Assembly: GCA_041684965.1 (NCBI GenBank)
Contig: JAWLGR010000002.1
Location: 124,001 to 188,000, forward strand
From: Mariniphaga sp041684965
GTDB taxonomy: Bacteria; Bacteroidota; Bacteroidia; Bacteroidales; Prolixibacteraceae
Length of the DNA: 64,000 nt
Reading direction: 5' to 3'
Shown: positions 51,678 through 60,222 of the stretch, piece by piece
Layout: each line of letters starts with the position of its first letter
Numbering within the stretch: the stretch's first letter is position 1
Program-made: the position numbers and the translations under genes
The notes under the pieces: generated by a model
Databases searched by the model: none
The model's input: only the letters and a program-made list of their open reading frames with translations
Told to the model about the DNA's origin: nothing

Positions 51678-52754
51678 ATGCATCGTATACTCGCTATAAA
51701 CCCGGGTTCAACTTCTACCAAGTTTGCTGTATATTTCAACAGTGAATGCGTACTGAATAAAACCATTCGCCATTCGATGGATGAATTGATGCGGTACAAT
51801 AGCATAATTGAACAATTCGATTTCCGTAAGGGATTGATAGTTGATTCCCTTGTTGAAGAAGGTATCGAAGTGGATTCAATAAAGATAATTATCGGCAGGG
51901 GCGGATTGACTTATCCATTGCAGTCAGGCGTGTATAGAGTGAACAACCGGATGCTTGAACATGTTCGGCAGGGAGTTTTAGGACAGCATGCCAGCAATTT
52001 GGGTCCATTATTGGCCGATTATATCGCCCTGCAAATCCCTAATGCCCGTGCCTATATTGCCGATCCGGTAGTTACCGATGAACTTGCTGATGTAGCCCGT
52101 ATTGCAGGGCATCCCCGTTTTGAGCGACAATCTATCTTCCACGCATTGAACCAGAAAGCTACAGCACGTCTCCATGCAAATAAAACAGGCAAAAAGTACG
52201 AAGAGTTGAACCTGATTGTGATCCATCTTGGTGGGGGAATCTCGGTAGGGGCACATAGAAACGGCTGGGTAGTTGATGTTAATAATGCTTTTGATGGTGA
52301 AGGCCCTTTTAGCCCTGAACGCGCCGGTACCCTGCCGGTAGGTCAGTTAATTGGTTTATGCTTCAGTGGCAAGTATTCCGAAGAACAGGTTCGGCGAATG
52401 GTAGTGGGCGAAGGTGGTTATGTGGGATACCTGGGAACCAATAATGCCAAAGAGGTGGAAGAGCTTGCTGCTTCAGGAAACAAAAAGGCACGCCTGATTC
52501 AGGATGCACTGTGTTACCAGGTAGCAAAAATGACAGGCGAAATGGCTGTGGTTCTTGAAGGCAAAGTGGATGCCATTCTGCTTACCGGTGGAATGGCATA
52601 CAGTGAAAATCTGACCGGTTCCCTCCGGGAAAAAGTAGAATTTCTCGGCCCTGTTTTTGTTTATCCGGGTGAAGATGAACTTCAGGCACTGGCCATGAAT
52701 GCCTTGCTTGCAGCTAATGGCGAAGTAGAGGTGAAAGAATATAAAAACATTTAA
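51678..52754 (+). CDS. buk: Butyrate kinase
   Basis: A 358-residue acyl kinase of the ASKHA superfamily, converting butyryl (or isobutyryl) phosphate and ADP to the acid and ATP. Seen are LAINPGSTSTKFAVYF at the N-terminus, GRGGLTYPLQSGVYRVN, HALNQKATARLHA, LIVIHLGGGISVGAH, DGEGPFSPERAGTLP and ILLTGGMAYSENL, all typical of Buk rather than AckA. It ends the ackA-ptb-buk set. No terminator was recognised downstream. Confidence 0.94.
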   Translation: MHRILAINPGSTSTKFAVYFNSECVLNKTIRHSMDELMRYNSIIEQFDFRKGLIVDSLVEEGIEVDSIKIIIGRGGLTYPLQSGVYRVNNRMLEHVRQGVLGQHASNLGPLLADYIALQIPNARAYIADPVVTDELADVARIAGHPRFERQSIFHALNQKATARLHANKTGKKYEELNLIVIHLGGGISVGAHRNGWVVDVNNAFDGEGPFSPERAGTLPVGQLIGLCFSGKYSEEQVRRMVVGEGGYVGYLGTNNAKEVEELAASGNKKARLIQDALCYQVAKMTGEMAVVLEGKVDAILLTGGMAYSENLTGSLREKVEFLGPVFVYPGEDELQALAMNALLAANGEVEVKEYKNI

Positions 52755-53178
52755 TATGAGTCACGGCGGATATAATTGATAATATTTAGTGAGTGCTTTT
52801 CCAGTAACAATTTTCCTTTTCCTTCTGGGTTCTTATCGTGATATACAACCCCTTTTAATAAATCCTCATTTGCCACCGGAAATGCGGGTTGCTGTCCTAA
52901 TTATTCTTTCATAGTTTTTTAATTTTAAGAGTCAACGAATCGTCATCCTCATCCTCATCCGGTCTCTCCCATGCTTCCGGCCCATTGAATTTTCAAAACA
53001 TTCTTTTTTGCACTTTTACAAAAGTGAAAGTTTTCGTGGCTTGAAACATTTAGGTCAGGATTTCCAGTGCCAGTTGTGTAGCTGCCTGTTTTTATCGGTA
53101 CAGAACTAAAATCGAAAAAAAGTCACCGGATTCTTTTTTAAATGGTTATTATTGTATAGAAAGATTAATCCAATAAAA
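52755..53178. other. Intergenic region buk / heparinase gene
   Basis: A gap of about 420 bp with no supported gene. It contains three copies of TCATCC in tandem (52,943-52,960) and a 6-bp inverted repeat, CACTTT / AAAGTG, near 53,013-53,028. Neither has an obvious function. Confidence 0.45.
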
Positions 53179-55068
53179 ATGAGAACAAGAATCAATTTTT
53201 TTAGTCTTCTTTTTTTTATAGTTTTTGCATTGATATCCAATGCTGGTGAGTTTGTTTTTCCTCCAGGCCAGGAGGATATTCCCACCCTGGAGAATCCTGT
53301 AACAGTGCAGTATCTCAAGAAAAACCTGCGGAAAACACAACCTCGACTGGTGTTGAATGCTACTACAGAAAGTAACTTAAAAAGGAAGCTGGAAACCGAT
53401 CCGGTAGTTCAAAATATGTACCGCGCCATTAAATTGAATGTTATAGAAATAAAAAAACAATCATTTCTTAAAAGGGAACTGGAAGGTCGTCGGTTGCTGG
53501 CTGTCAGCCGCGAGATGCTGTACCGGATAAACATGCTTGGGATGGTATACCGGATTGAAAAAGATGATGAAACACTTCAGCGTATCAACGATGAAGTGGT
53601 GGCTGTGTGTAACTTTTCTGACTGGAATCCTACACATTATCTTGATGTAGCTGAGATGGCGCTGGCAGTTGCTCTTGCTCTTGACTGGACGGCAGGAAAA
53701 CTGCCAAATAAAACCATTGAACTGGCACAAGCCGCACTGATTGAAAAGGGTATCTTGCCCAGTTGGCCAGAAGATGGCAGCATTCCGGGATGGGCATACG
53801 GAACCAATAACTGGAACCAGGTATGCAATGGGGGCATGATTGCTGCTTCGATAGCCATTGCCGAAAAGGATTATGAACTGGCTGCAAAAACAATTCATCG
53901 TGCCCTGGATGGTCTGCCTCATTCATTGGCAGAATATATGCCCGATGGTGTTTATCCTGAGGGTTCAACTTACTGGAGTTATGGAACCAGTTTTTCGGTT
54001 GTTACAATTGCCATGCTCGAAAGTGCTTTTGGTACCGGATTTGGGCATTTTGATTATCCGGGGTTTAAAGAAAGTGCCGTATTCAGAGTAGTATGTAATG
54101 CTCCTTCAGGCTGGTATTATAATTTTGCGGATTGCGGCGATAAAAGAAGCAATCAGGGAGATATTACCCTTGCCTGGTTTGCAGCAAAAACAGGTAACCG
54201 GTCATTTTTTGAGAAAGAACTGTTTTTGCAGCCTGCCGATGGAATGGGGAAACTGTCAAGGCTAGCAGGCGCTGGATTGGTCTGGCTGGCACAATACGAA
54301 GAAAAGGGGGAAGTAGAAATTCCATCAGAATGGATGGGGGGAGGGGCAAATCCTATAGTAGTTTTTTCCGGAGGAGAAAACAATCCTTATCAATATTATT
54401 TTGGAGGCAAAGGAGGCAGGGGAATTGTAAATCATGGTAACATGGACGGCGGCTCTTTTATTTTTGAGCTTGACGGTGTCAGGTGGGTTATTGATCCCGG
54501 CAACCAAGGCTATCATGATTTGGAACGAGAAGGTTTTGACTTGTGGGGAAGGTGCCAGGATTGTGACCGGTGGACACTCCTTACTAAGAATAATTTCGGG
54601 CACAGTACTCTTACTGTTAATGATCAGTTACATGTGGTGGATGGGCAGGCTGTCATTACCGGATTTAAAAAAGGAGCTAAACCTGAAGCTACAATTGATT
54701 TGACACCTACCTTTCAGGGACAGTTGAAAAGCGCCCGGAGAACATTTTTGAAAGACAGTGAAACTTCATTGATAATTGAGGATGAAATTGAAAAATCGGA
54801 TGAAACAAAATTAATTACATGGCAACTGCTTACGTTGGCCGATGTTGAGATTAGGCAGGGAGGTGCAATCTTAAGCCAAAATGGTAAATCTTTAAAATTG
54901 GAAAACCTGTCGCACCCTGAAGTGATGATTTCAGTAGTTTCGCTTTTCCCGGCTCCATTAAGACTGGACCGTCAGATGGAAAACCTTAAACGCCTGGAGA
55001 TTCGTATACCTGCCTGGATTATTGAAAATGATAATGAAATAATAAAAGTGAGGCTTTCCAAAAACTGA
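53179..55068 (+). CDS. Secreted heparinase II/III-family polysaccharide lyase
   Basis: A 629-residue exported protein. Residues 1-21 form a signal peptide (MRTRINFFSLLFFIVFALIS). An alpha-helical toroid domain (about 40-360) contains WNQVCNGG and EGSTYWSYGTSF, where the conserved Tyr and neighbouring residues of heparinase-II/III-type lyases occur. The C-terminal beta-sandwich (about 375-629) has the heparinase II/III signature region around GGSFIFELDGVRWVIDPG. The substrate is an acidic polysaccharide of unknown kind (heparin-like, alginate or similar). No SusC/SusD pair or other lyase gene is adjacent, so this is an orphan enzyme gene. The ATG was chosen over an upstream TTG because it directly begins the signal peptide. 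Confidence 0.83.
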   Translation: MRTRINFFSLLFFIVFALISNAGEFVFPPGQEDIPTLENPVTVQYLKKNLRKTQPRLVLNATTESNLKRKLETDPVVQNMYRAIKLNVIEIKKQSFLKRELEGRRLLAVSREMLYRINMLGMVYRIEKDDETLQRINDEVVAVCNFSDWNPTHYLDVAEMALAVALALDWTAGKLPNKTIELAQAALIEKGILPSWPEDGSIPGWAYGTNNWNQVCNGGMIAASIAIAEKDYELAAKTIHRALDGLPHSLAEYMPDGVYPEGSTYWSYGTSFSVVTIAMLESAFGTGFGHFDYPGFKESAVFRVVCNAPSGWYYNFADCGDKRSNQGDITLAWFAAKTGNRSFFEKELFLQPADGMGKLSRLAGAGLVWLAQYEEKGEVEIPSEWMGGGANPIVVFSGGENNPYQYYFGGKGGRGIVNHGNMDGGSFIFELDGVRWVIDPGNQGYHDLEREGFDLWGRCQDCDRWTLLTKNNFGHSTLTVNDQLHVVDGQAVITGFKKGAKPEATIDLTPTFQGQLKSARRTFLKDSETSLIIEDEIEKSDETKLITWQLLTLADVEIRQGGAILSQNGKSLKLENLSHPEVMISVVSLFPAPLRLDRQMENLKRLEIRIPAWIIENDNEIIKVRLSKN

Positions 55069-55317
55069 AATACTTGAGTTCAGTAAGCCATAATTCAATG
55101 TTGATAATTTTTATGGAAACCTTTGGAAGTTGCTGTATGAAAATGAATATGAAAAAGGCCTTTTATAGTAATATGTCGCAATGCTGGTAGAAACCTTATT
55201 AATGGATGATTTTTAAATCAAAAAGCCCAAGTACTGAGTTCAATTATACCAATCTCTTTTAAAAAGGATGAACAAACATTCATATAGTAATTGTTATTAT
55301 CACACACAAATTATGAA

Positions 55318-56094
55318 ATGGATAAAGAGAATATTATTCGGTTTGGTATTGCTTCCAAAGGATTTGTCTATATTTTGATTGGTGGGTTGACAGTAATGGC
55401 TGCAGCCGGTTTGGGTGGCAGGAAATCGGACAGCAACGGAGCATTGGGTTTTTTAGCAGGCAATACTATTGGTCAACTTTTACTTGCTGTCACTGCAGTC
55501 GGTTTAGTGGCGTATGTTTTTTGGAGATTATATCAGACTTTTATTGATCCCGAAAATAAAGGAAATGAATTCAAAGGATTGGCAATGCGTATGGGGTATT
55601 TCTCCAGCGGCATTATTTATGCCATTTTGGCATTTAGTGCCTTCCAGATTCTAACTGGTTCGGGATCGGATTCGGGTGGAGGGGGTAATTCCATTATTTC
55701 AAAGGCTATGAGCCAAACTTACGGTCAGCTGATTGTAGGAATTATTGCCTGTGTATATTTAGGAAAAGCTATATATCAAGGATATAGGGCATACTCCGGT
55801 AATTATAAGAAGAAAATTCAAGAGAAGCATTTTACCCGAAAGACACAAAAATTAATGATAGTTTCCGGAATAGCCGGATATACCTCTCGGGGAATTGTTA
55901 TTGGAATAATAGCTTTTCTTACCTTTAGAGCTGCGTTTTCTTCCAATTCAGATAATGGCGGAGGCACTAAAGAGGCTTTTGATTTTCTGCAAAATGAATT
56001 TGGTGCATTAGCTTTGGGCATTATTGCATTAGGTATGGTATTATACGGAATTTTTATGCTTGTAAAAGCCCGTCACCGTAGGATGGATTTCTAA
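55318..56094 (+). CDS. DUF1206 membrane protein
   Basis: A 258-residue integral membrane protein with about six helices in three repeated two-helix units. Repeat starts are visible as FGIASKGFVYILIGG, MRMGYFSSGIIYAILAFSA and VSGIAGYTSRGIVIGIIAF, each ending in an ARGVVY-like glycine-rich turn typical of DUF1206. Function is unknown. The ATG (MDKENIIRFG) is preferred to an in-frame TTG nine codons upstream. An IS630 element lies only 10 bp past the stop, so any original downstream terminator or partner gene may have been separated by the insertion. Confidence 0.82.
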   Translation: MDKENIIRFGIASKGFVYILIGGLTVMAAAGLGGRKSDSNGALGFLAGNTIGQLLLAVTAVGLVAYVFWRLYQTFIDPENKGNEFKGLAMRMGYFSSGIIYAILAFSAFQILTGSGSDSGGGGNSIISKAMSQTYGQLIVGIIACVYLGKAIYQGYRAYSGNYKKKIQEKHFTRKTQKLMIVSGIAGYTSRGIVIGIIAFLTFRAAFSSNSDNGGGTKEAFDFLQNEFGALALGIIALGMVLYGIFMLVKARHRRMDF

Positions 56095-56102
56095 ATAATA
56101 AG

Positions 56103-57170
56103 CTAGTGTAATGATTTAATATTAGTCGAACTATTCTTCTTTTTTCCATCATAAGTCCACTCAAAAGGCTTAGCTCTTTCCTTATTGTAGGTTTCAATAT
56201 ATTGGATTATTTGTTTGGCTAATTGTTTTTTGCTATGCCACACTGCACCTTTTAAAACATCTTTAGATAAGATGTTAAACCATATTTCGATTTGATTTAG
56301 CCATGATGAATATGTTGGCGTAAAGTGTATTGTTATTCGTTGTTTCGACTCTATCCATTGCTTGACATCTTTATGCTTGTGAACATTCAAATTGTCTGCA
56401 ATTACATGAAGATGCATATGTGGATATTTCCGGTATATTTTCTTTAAAAACTTTAGAAAGTTCTGCGAATTGTTTCTGTCCATTGTATCTGCAGTGATTT
56501 CACCATCATGTACAGAAAGGGCCGCAATTAAAGATACAGTACCATGTCTTTTATATGTAGCAGTCAATCGTTTTGGGTTTCCCTCTCGTAAAGGAAGTTC
56601 CGGTTGGGAGCGGTCTAAAGCCTGTATTTGTGTTTTTTCATCAACAGACAATACCAAAGCATTTTCAGGAGGGTTCATATATAATCCAACGATATTTAGC
56701 ATTTTCTTCTCAAACTCCGGGTCAGTACTTTTTCCACACCAATATTCAACCTTGTGGGACTTAAGGTCATGGGATTTTAATATTCCTTGCACTGTGCTTT
56801 GGCTCATACCAAGTTCTTTGGCTATTCTGCGCTGGCTCCAGTTGGAATATCCACCTTTTGGCTTTGAGCATGCCTTATTTATTACCCGTGCTTTGTCTGC
56901 TTCTGAATAAACAGCTGGTTTCCCAGGTCTGGGCGCATCCTGAAGGCCTTCAATACCCGACTTTACAAACCGTCTTTTCCATTTTGCGATAGCTTCACGG
57001 CCTACTTTTAATTCGGCCTTAATCGAATCATAACTATGCCCATCATGTAACATCAAAATTATCTTTGAACGCACAACCGACCTGTGATCAGCACTATGTG
57101 CCCGAGATGTGGTGACTAATGTTTTATAGTCATTCTCGTTCAATTGTAGTTTTTGTCCTTTCCTTGCCAT
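56103..57170 (-). CDS. IS630-family transposase
   Basis: A 355-residue DDE transposase in a single intact frame. The N-terminal part (about 1-145) carries helix-turn-helix modules (YDSIKAELKVGREAIAKWKR; SQRRIAKELGMSQSTVQGIL). The catalytic triad is visible: Asp177 in LSVDEKTQ, Asp259 in VIADNLNVH and Glu295 in WLNQIEIWF, a D-35-E type spacing. All three residues and the surrounding motifs are intact, so the enzyme is probably active. It is oriented opposite to the upstream DUF1206 gene and its stop codon lies in the left terminal repeat. Confidence 0.95.
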   Translation of the reverse strand: MARKGQKLQLNENDYKTLVTTSRAHSADHRSVVRSKIILMLHDGHSYDSIKAELKVGREAIAKWKRRFVKSGIEGLQDAPRPGKPAVYSEADKARVINKACSKPKGGYSNWSQRRIAKELGMSQSTVQGILKSHDLKSHKVEYWCGKSTDPEFEKKMLNIVGLYMNPPENALVLSVDEKTQIQALDRSQPELPLREGNPKRLTATYKRHGTVSLIAALSVHDGEITADTMDRNNSQNFLKFLKKIYRKYPHMHLHVIADNLNVHKHKDVKQWIESKQRITIHFTPTYSSWLNQIEIWFNILSKDVLKGAVWHSKKQLAKQIIQYIETYNKERAKPFEWTYDGKKKNSSTNIKSLH

Positions 57171-57216
57171 AGGGCAAAGATAAGAATAATTCGTTTATTT
57201 AAAAATCATTACACTA
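56104..57216 (-). mobile_element. IS630-family insertion sequence
   Basis: A complete element of about 1.1 kb. Terminal inverted repeats begin GTGTAATGATTT at the left (56,106) and mirror AAATCATTACAC at the right (ending 57,214). The similarity continues imperfectly for about 35 bp on each side, including a shared ACGAA/CGAA..ATTCTT segment. A TA dinucleotide flanks both ends (56,104-56,105 and 57,215-57,216), as expected from the TA target duplication of IS630/Tc1-mariner elements. It sits in the space between the DUF1206 and UbiB-family genes and breaks neither. Confidence 0.9.
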
Positions 57217-57229
57217 GACAGCCAAGACC

Positions 57230-58870
57230 TTAATCTTTAAAAATAATTCGAAAAACGAGAATTACACCTCCAATTGCAGCAAGTAAAAAAAACAATATGG
57301 CAATTCCAGGGTAACCAAATAACTGGAAGGTAGTTTCTACCTGCATGAGTAGTGAAGCTCCTACTATAAGGGCAGCAAGTATGACACCCACAGTTAAACG
57401 GTTCGCTGATTCTTTTAATCCATCAATAAAATCATTTTCATCAAGAATTTTTGTCTGAATGGTAAATTTATTACCCGCCAATGCCTTGAGAATTTGATTT
57501 AATTGCGCCGGAAGATTCTCAATTATAGTTTTTGTGTCGAGCAGTTTTTCGTAAAAATTTCCCTGCTTCAAGCTGTTGGAAATAATTCTTTTAATAAGCT
57601 TTGGTGCATTCCGGCGCAGGGAAGCTTTAGGATCAAAATCAGGATCGAGCTTTCGTCCTGCTCTGTCTAAATTCATGAAAGCTTTCCCCAACATTATTAC
57701 CTCATTGGGCAACCTTATATTATTTTCTGCTGATATCCTGGTAATCTCAAGAATCATACGGCCGACTTCAATGTGTTGCAAGGTATTGTTGCTGTATTCA
57801 TTTACAAGTTCCGTTACCGATTTTATAAATTCTTTTTCATTTGCATTTTCCTTTTTCTCACCAATTGTCAGTGTCCAGTTCGCTGCTTTTTCTCCGTCCC
57901 CTTCACTTACCGCAAGAAGTATTCTAATTAGTTTGGCTTTGAGTTTTTCCGGCACACGGGCTATCATTCCAAGGTCGAGAAGGGCCAAATCACCCGTGTC
58001 GGTAATATAGATATTTCCTGGGTGGGGGTCGGCATGAAAGAACCCATCGATTAAAATTTGATGCAGGTATGCTTTAAAAAGTTCTTCTGCCAGAGCTTCT
58101 CCATCCAGTTCAATTTGTCCAAGTGGTGTTATTTTGTTGATGTTTTTCCCTTTTATAAAGTCCATAGTCAGAATTCTGGAAGTTGAATAATCCATTACTG
58201 GAAGCGGAACGATGATTCGGGGAAATTCCTTAAGATTGTTTTCCAGTGTTATCAGGTTTTGAGCTTCCTGCAGGTAATCCAATTCCTGGGTTACTGCTTT
58301 CCGAAATTCTTCCAGCGTGGCATGTATCATCAGTTGCTTTCCAAGGTCTGTATGTTTTTCAAGGAATGCTGTTATATCCTGGAAAGCATCCAGATCGTTA
58401 AAAATCTGTTCCCGGATATTAGGCCTCTGAATTTTTACTGCTACAGGTTTTCCTCCTCGTAAGCGGGCAAAATGAACCTGCCCCAGTGAAGCGGATGCCA
58501 TGGGTGTATAATCAAAGAAATCGAATGCTTTTGAAATACGGGTACCGAGTTCAGCCGTTAATACTGTTTCCATTTCATCTTCTGGAATCGGTTTTACCTT
58601 ATCCTGAAGCCGGGTAAGTTCTGTTAGATATTGAGGAGGCAAAAAATCAGCACGGGTGGATAAAAACTGTCCGAGTTTTACATATGTAGGACCTAGTTTT
58701 TCCAAATCATCGGGTAAATCTTCAGCTTTCGAATCGTGTCCGGATTGTCGCTCAAAGTCAGGCTCCGGCAAATTCATTTTTTTTACAATATCTGATTGAC
58801 CATACTTGTATAGTAGACCTGCCAGATCCTTGTAGCGTTTAATATGTTCAACTTTTTTATTGAAATTCAT
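57230..58870 (-). CDS. UbiB/ABC1/AarF-family atypical kinase
   Basis: A 546-residue protein of the ABC1/ADCK/UbiB family. It shows the KxGQ motif in YVKLGQFLSTRADFLPP, the alanine-rich loop in MASASLGQVHFARL, the ATP-site Lys in VAVKIQRP, DGFFHADPHPGNIY (catalytic loop) and LLDLGMIARV (DFG-like). Two hydrophobic segments close the C-terminus (about 493-512 and 518-542). Relatives act in quinone biosynthesis or membrane-lipid homeostasis through ATPase activity; Bacteroidota make menaquinone, so a direct ubiquinone role is unlikely. ATG (MNFNKKVEHI) was chosen over an upstream TTG. Confidence 0.88.
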   Translation of the reverse strand: MNFNKKVEHIKRYKDLAGLLYKYGQSDIVKKMNLPEPDFERQSGHDSKAEDLPDDLEKLGPTYVKLGQFLSTRADFLPPQYLTELTRLQDKVKPIPEDEMETVLTAELGTRISKAFDFFDYTPMASASLGQVHFARLRGGKPVAVKIQRPNIREQIFNDLDAFQDITAFLEKHTDLGKQLMIHATLEEFRKAVTQELDYLQEAQNLITLENNLKEFPRIIVPLPVMDYSTSRILTMDFIKGKNINKITPLGQIELDGEALAEELFKAYLHQILIDGFFHADPHPGNIYITDTGDLALLDLGMIARVPEKLKAKLIRILLAVSEGDGEKAANWTLTIGEKKENANEKEFIKSVTELVNEYSNNTLQHIEVGRMILEITRISAENNIRLPNEVIMLGKAFMNLDRAGRKLDPDFDPKASLRRNAPKLIKRIISNSLKQGNFYEKLLDTKTIIENLPAQLNQILKALAGNKFTIQTKILDENDFIDGLKESANRLTVGVILAALIVGASLLMQVETTFQLFGYPGIAILFFLLAAIGGVILVFRIIFKD

Positions 58871-58967
58871 ATTCTGAGTATGAGAATCTAAAACATAAAC
58901 CAAATTGATTTTGTTTACTTTACATTAGTATCTGCTCCCATGTTTCGAAAAGTAGGGAGGGTGGGAA

Positions 58968-60071
58968 TTGATTACTAAAATTTTGGAAATAATCAATTAT
59001 AATCGTGAAACCGTGAATATAATAAGTGCTGTTGTATTAACACTTTCTTTGTTTTTTATTTACGCCACATTTATATCTCTTTTACGATGGGACTACTGGT
59101 GGGTTAGGGTATTTGATTTTCCACGGCTTCAAGTCAGTTTTTTATTGATTTTATCTGTAGGTGTAAATTATGTGGTTTTTGATTACACTGAAACCTGGCA
59201 TTACCTTTTAACAGGACTGCTTTTGTTGAGTATTTTTTATCAGGGAAGAAAGATTTATCGCTATACCATCTTTACAAAAAAACAGGTGAAATCTTACAAG
59301 GGGGATCAATCGGTCAATACTTTTTCATTAATTGTAAGCAATGTATACCAGCCTAACCGGAAATATGAAAAATTGATAAATCTGGTGAAAAAAATGAAAC
59401 CCGATCTATTGCTTGTAATTGAAGCAAATAAATGGTGGGAAGAACAGCTGGCTGTAATCGGGAGGGAGTATCCTTATACTATTAAAATGCCTCAGAATAA
59501 TTTATATGGAATGATTCTTTATTCAAAGCTTAAATTAAAAGATGAGAAAATTAATTTTCTTTTTGAAGATGATATTCCTTCATTTGAAGTCAGGGTGAGA
59601 TTAAGTGAGAAAGATGAATTTAAAATATTTTGTCTGCACCCGAAACCGCCTTTCCCGACAGAGAGTACTACTTCAACCAATCGTGATGCTGAACTTCTGG
59701 TTGTAGGAAAGAAGGTATTAAAACTGAACGAACCTGTATTAATAGCTGGAGATTTTAATGATGTTGCATGGTCAAATACAACCCGCCTTTTTCAGAAAGT
59801 AAGTAAGTTGCTGGACCCCAGGATTGGAAGAGGATTTTACAATACTTTCCATGCTAAATATCCCTTATTCCGGTGGTCATTGGATCATGTATTTCATTCG
59901 TCACATTTTAAATTAGTAAAGTTAAAACGGTTGCAAAGCATCGGGTCCGATCATTTTCCTATTTTTATAAAACTTCATTACATCCCGGAAGAAAAGAATA
60001 CACAAGAAGAACCTGAGGCAGATGGTGACGATTTCCAGCTGGCAAATAAAAAAATAGATAATGCCACTTGA
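58968..60071 (+). CDS. Membrane-anchored endonuclease/exonuclease/phosphatase-family protein
   Basis: A 367-residue protein. Three N-terminal hydrophobic helices (about 17-40, 53-68 and 75-90) anchor an EEP domain (about 110-345). Active-site motifs are recognisable: LIVSNVYQPNRKY, LLLVIEANKWW (metal Glu), GMILYSK, FCLHPKPPFP, IAGDFNDVAWS, and SLDHVF with SDHFPIFIKL (catalytic Asp-His). This layout is common in Bacteroidota and Proteobacteria. The natural substrate (nucleic acid, phospholipid or phosphoester) is unknown. The start is TTG, supported by a good GGGAGG ribosome-binding site about 8 bp upstream. Confidence 0.85.
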   Translation: MITKILEIINYNRETVNIISAVVLTLSLFFIYATFISLLRWDYWWVRVFDFPRLQVSFLLILSVGVNYVVFDYTETWHYLLTGLLLLSIFYQGRKIYRYTIFTKKQVKSYKGDQSVNTFSLIVSNVYQPNRKYEKLINLVKKMKPDLLLVIEANKWWEEQLAVIGREYPYTIKMPQNNLYGMILYSKLKLKDEKINFLFEDDIPSFEVRVRLSEKDEFKIFCLHPKPPFPTESTTSTNRDAELLVVGKKVLKLNEPVLIAGDFNDVAWSNTTRLFQKVSKLLDPRIGRGFYNTFHAKYPLFRWSLDHVFHSSHFKLVKLKRLQSIGSDHFPIFIKLHYIPEEKNTQEEPEADGDDFQLANKKIDNAT

Positions 60072-60175
60072 CAAATCAATTAAACAGCAACTGGAATTTT
60101 ACAGAAAGTATTAAAGAAATTTTTAATGTTGCTTAAATCCTGCCATTTCCGCACCCTTAAATCATTGGTTTATTT

Positions 60176-60206
60176 TTTGATACTTTTTCTTTTTAATCTA
60201 AATTTG
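60176..60206 (+). promoter_or_regulatory. Promoter of the TPR gene
   Basis: TTTG at 60,176-60,179 and TAAATTTG at 60,199-60,206, separated by 19 bp, match the Bacteroidota -33/-7 consensus. Transcription would start roughly 10 nt before the ATG, giving a very short leader that includes AGAGGA. Confidence 0.6.
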
Positions 60207-60222
60207 AAAAGAGGATTGTATT

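Noticed and set aside
52943..52960. Three tandem TCATCC hexamers
   Set aside because: Too short a simple repeat to carry meaning on its own and not linked to a promoter or frame.
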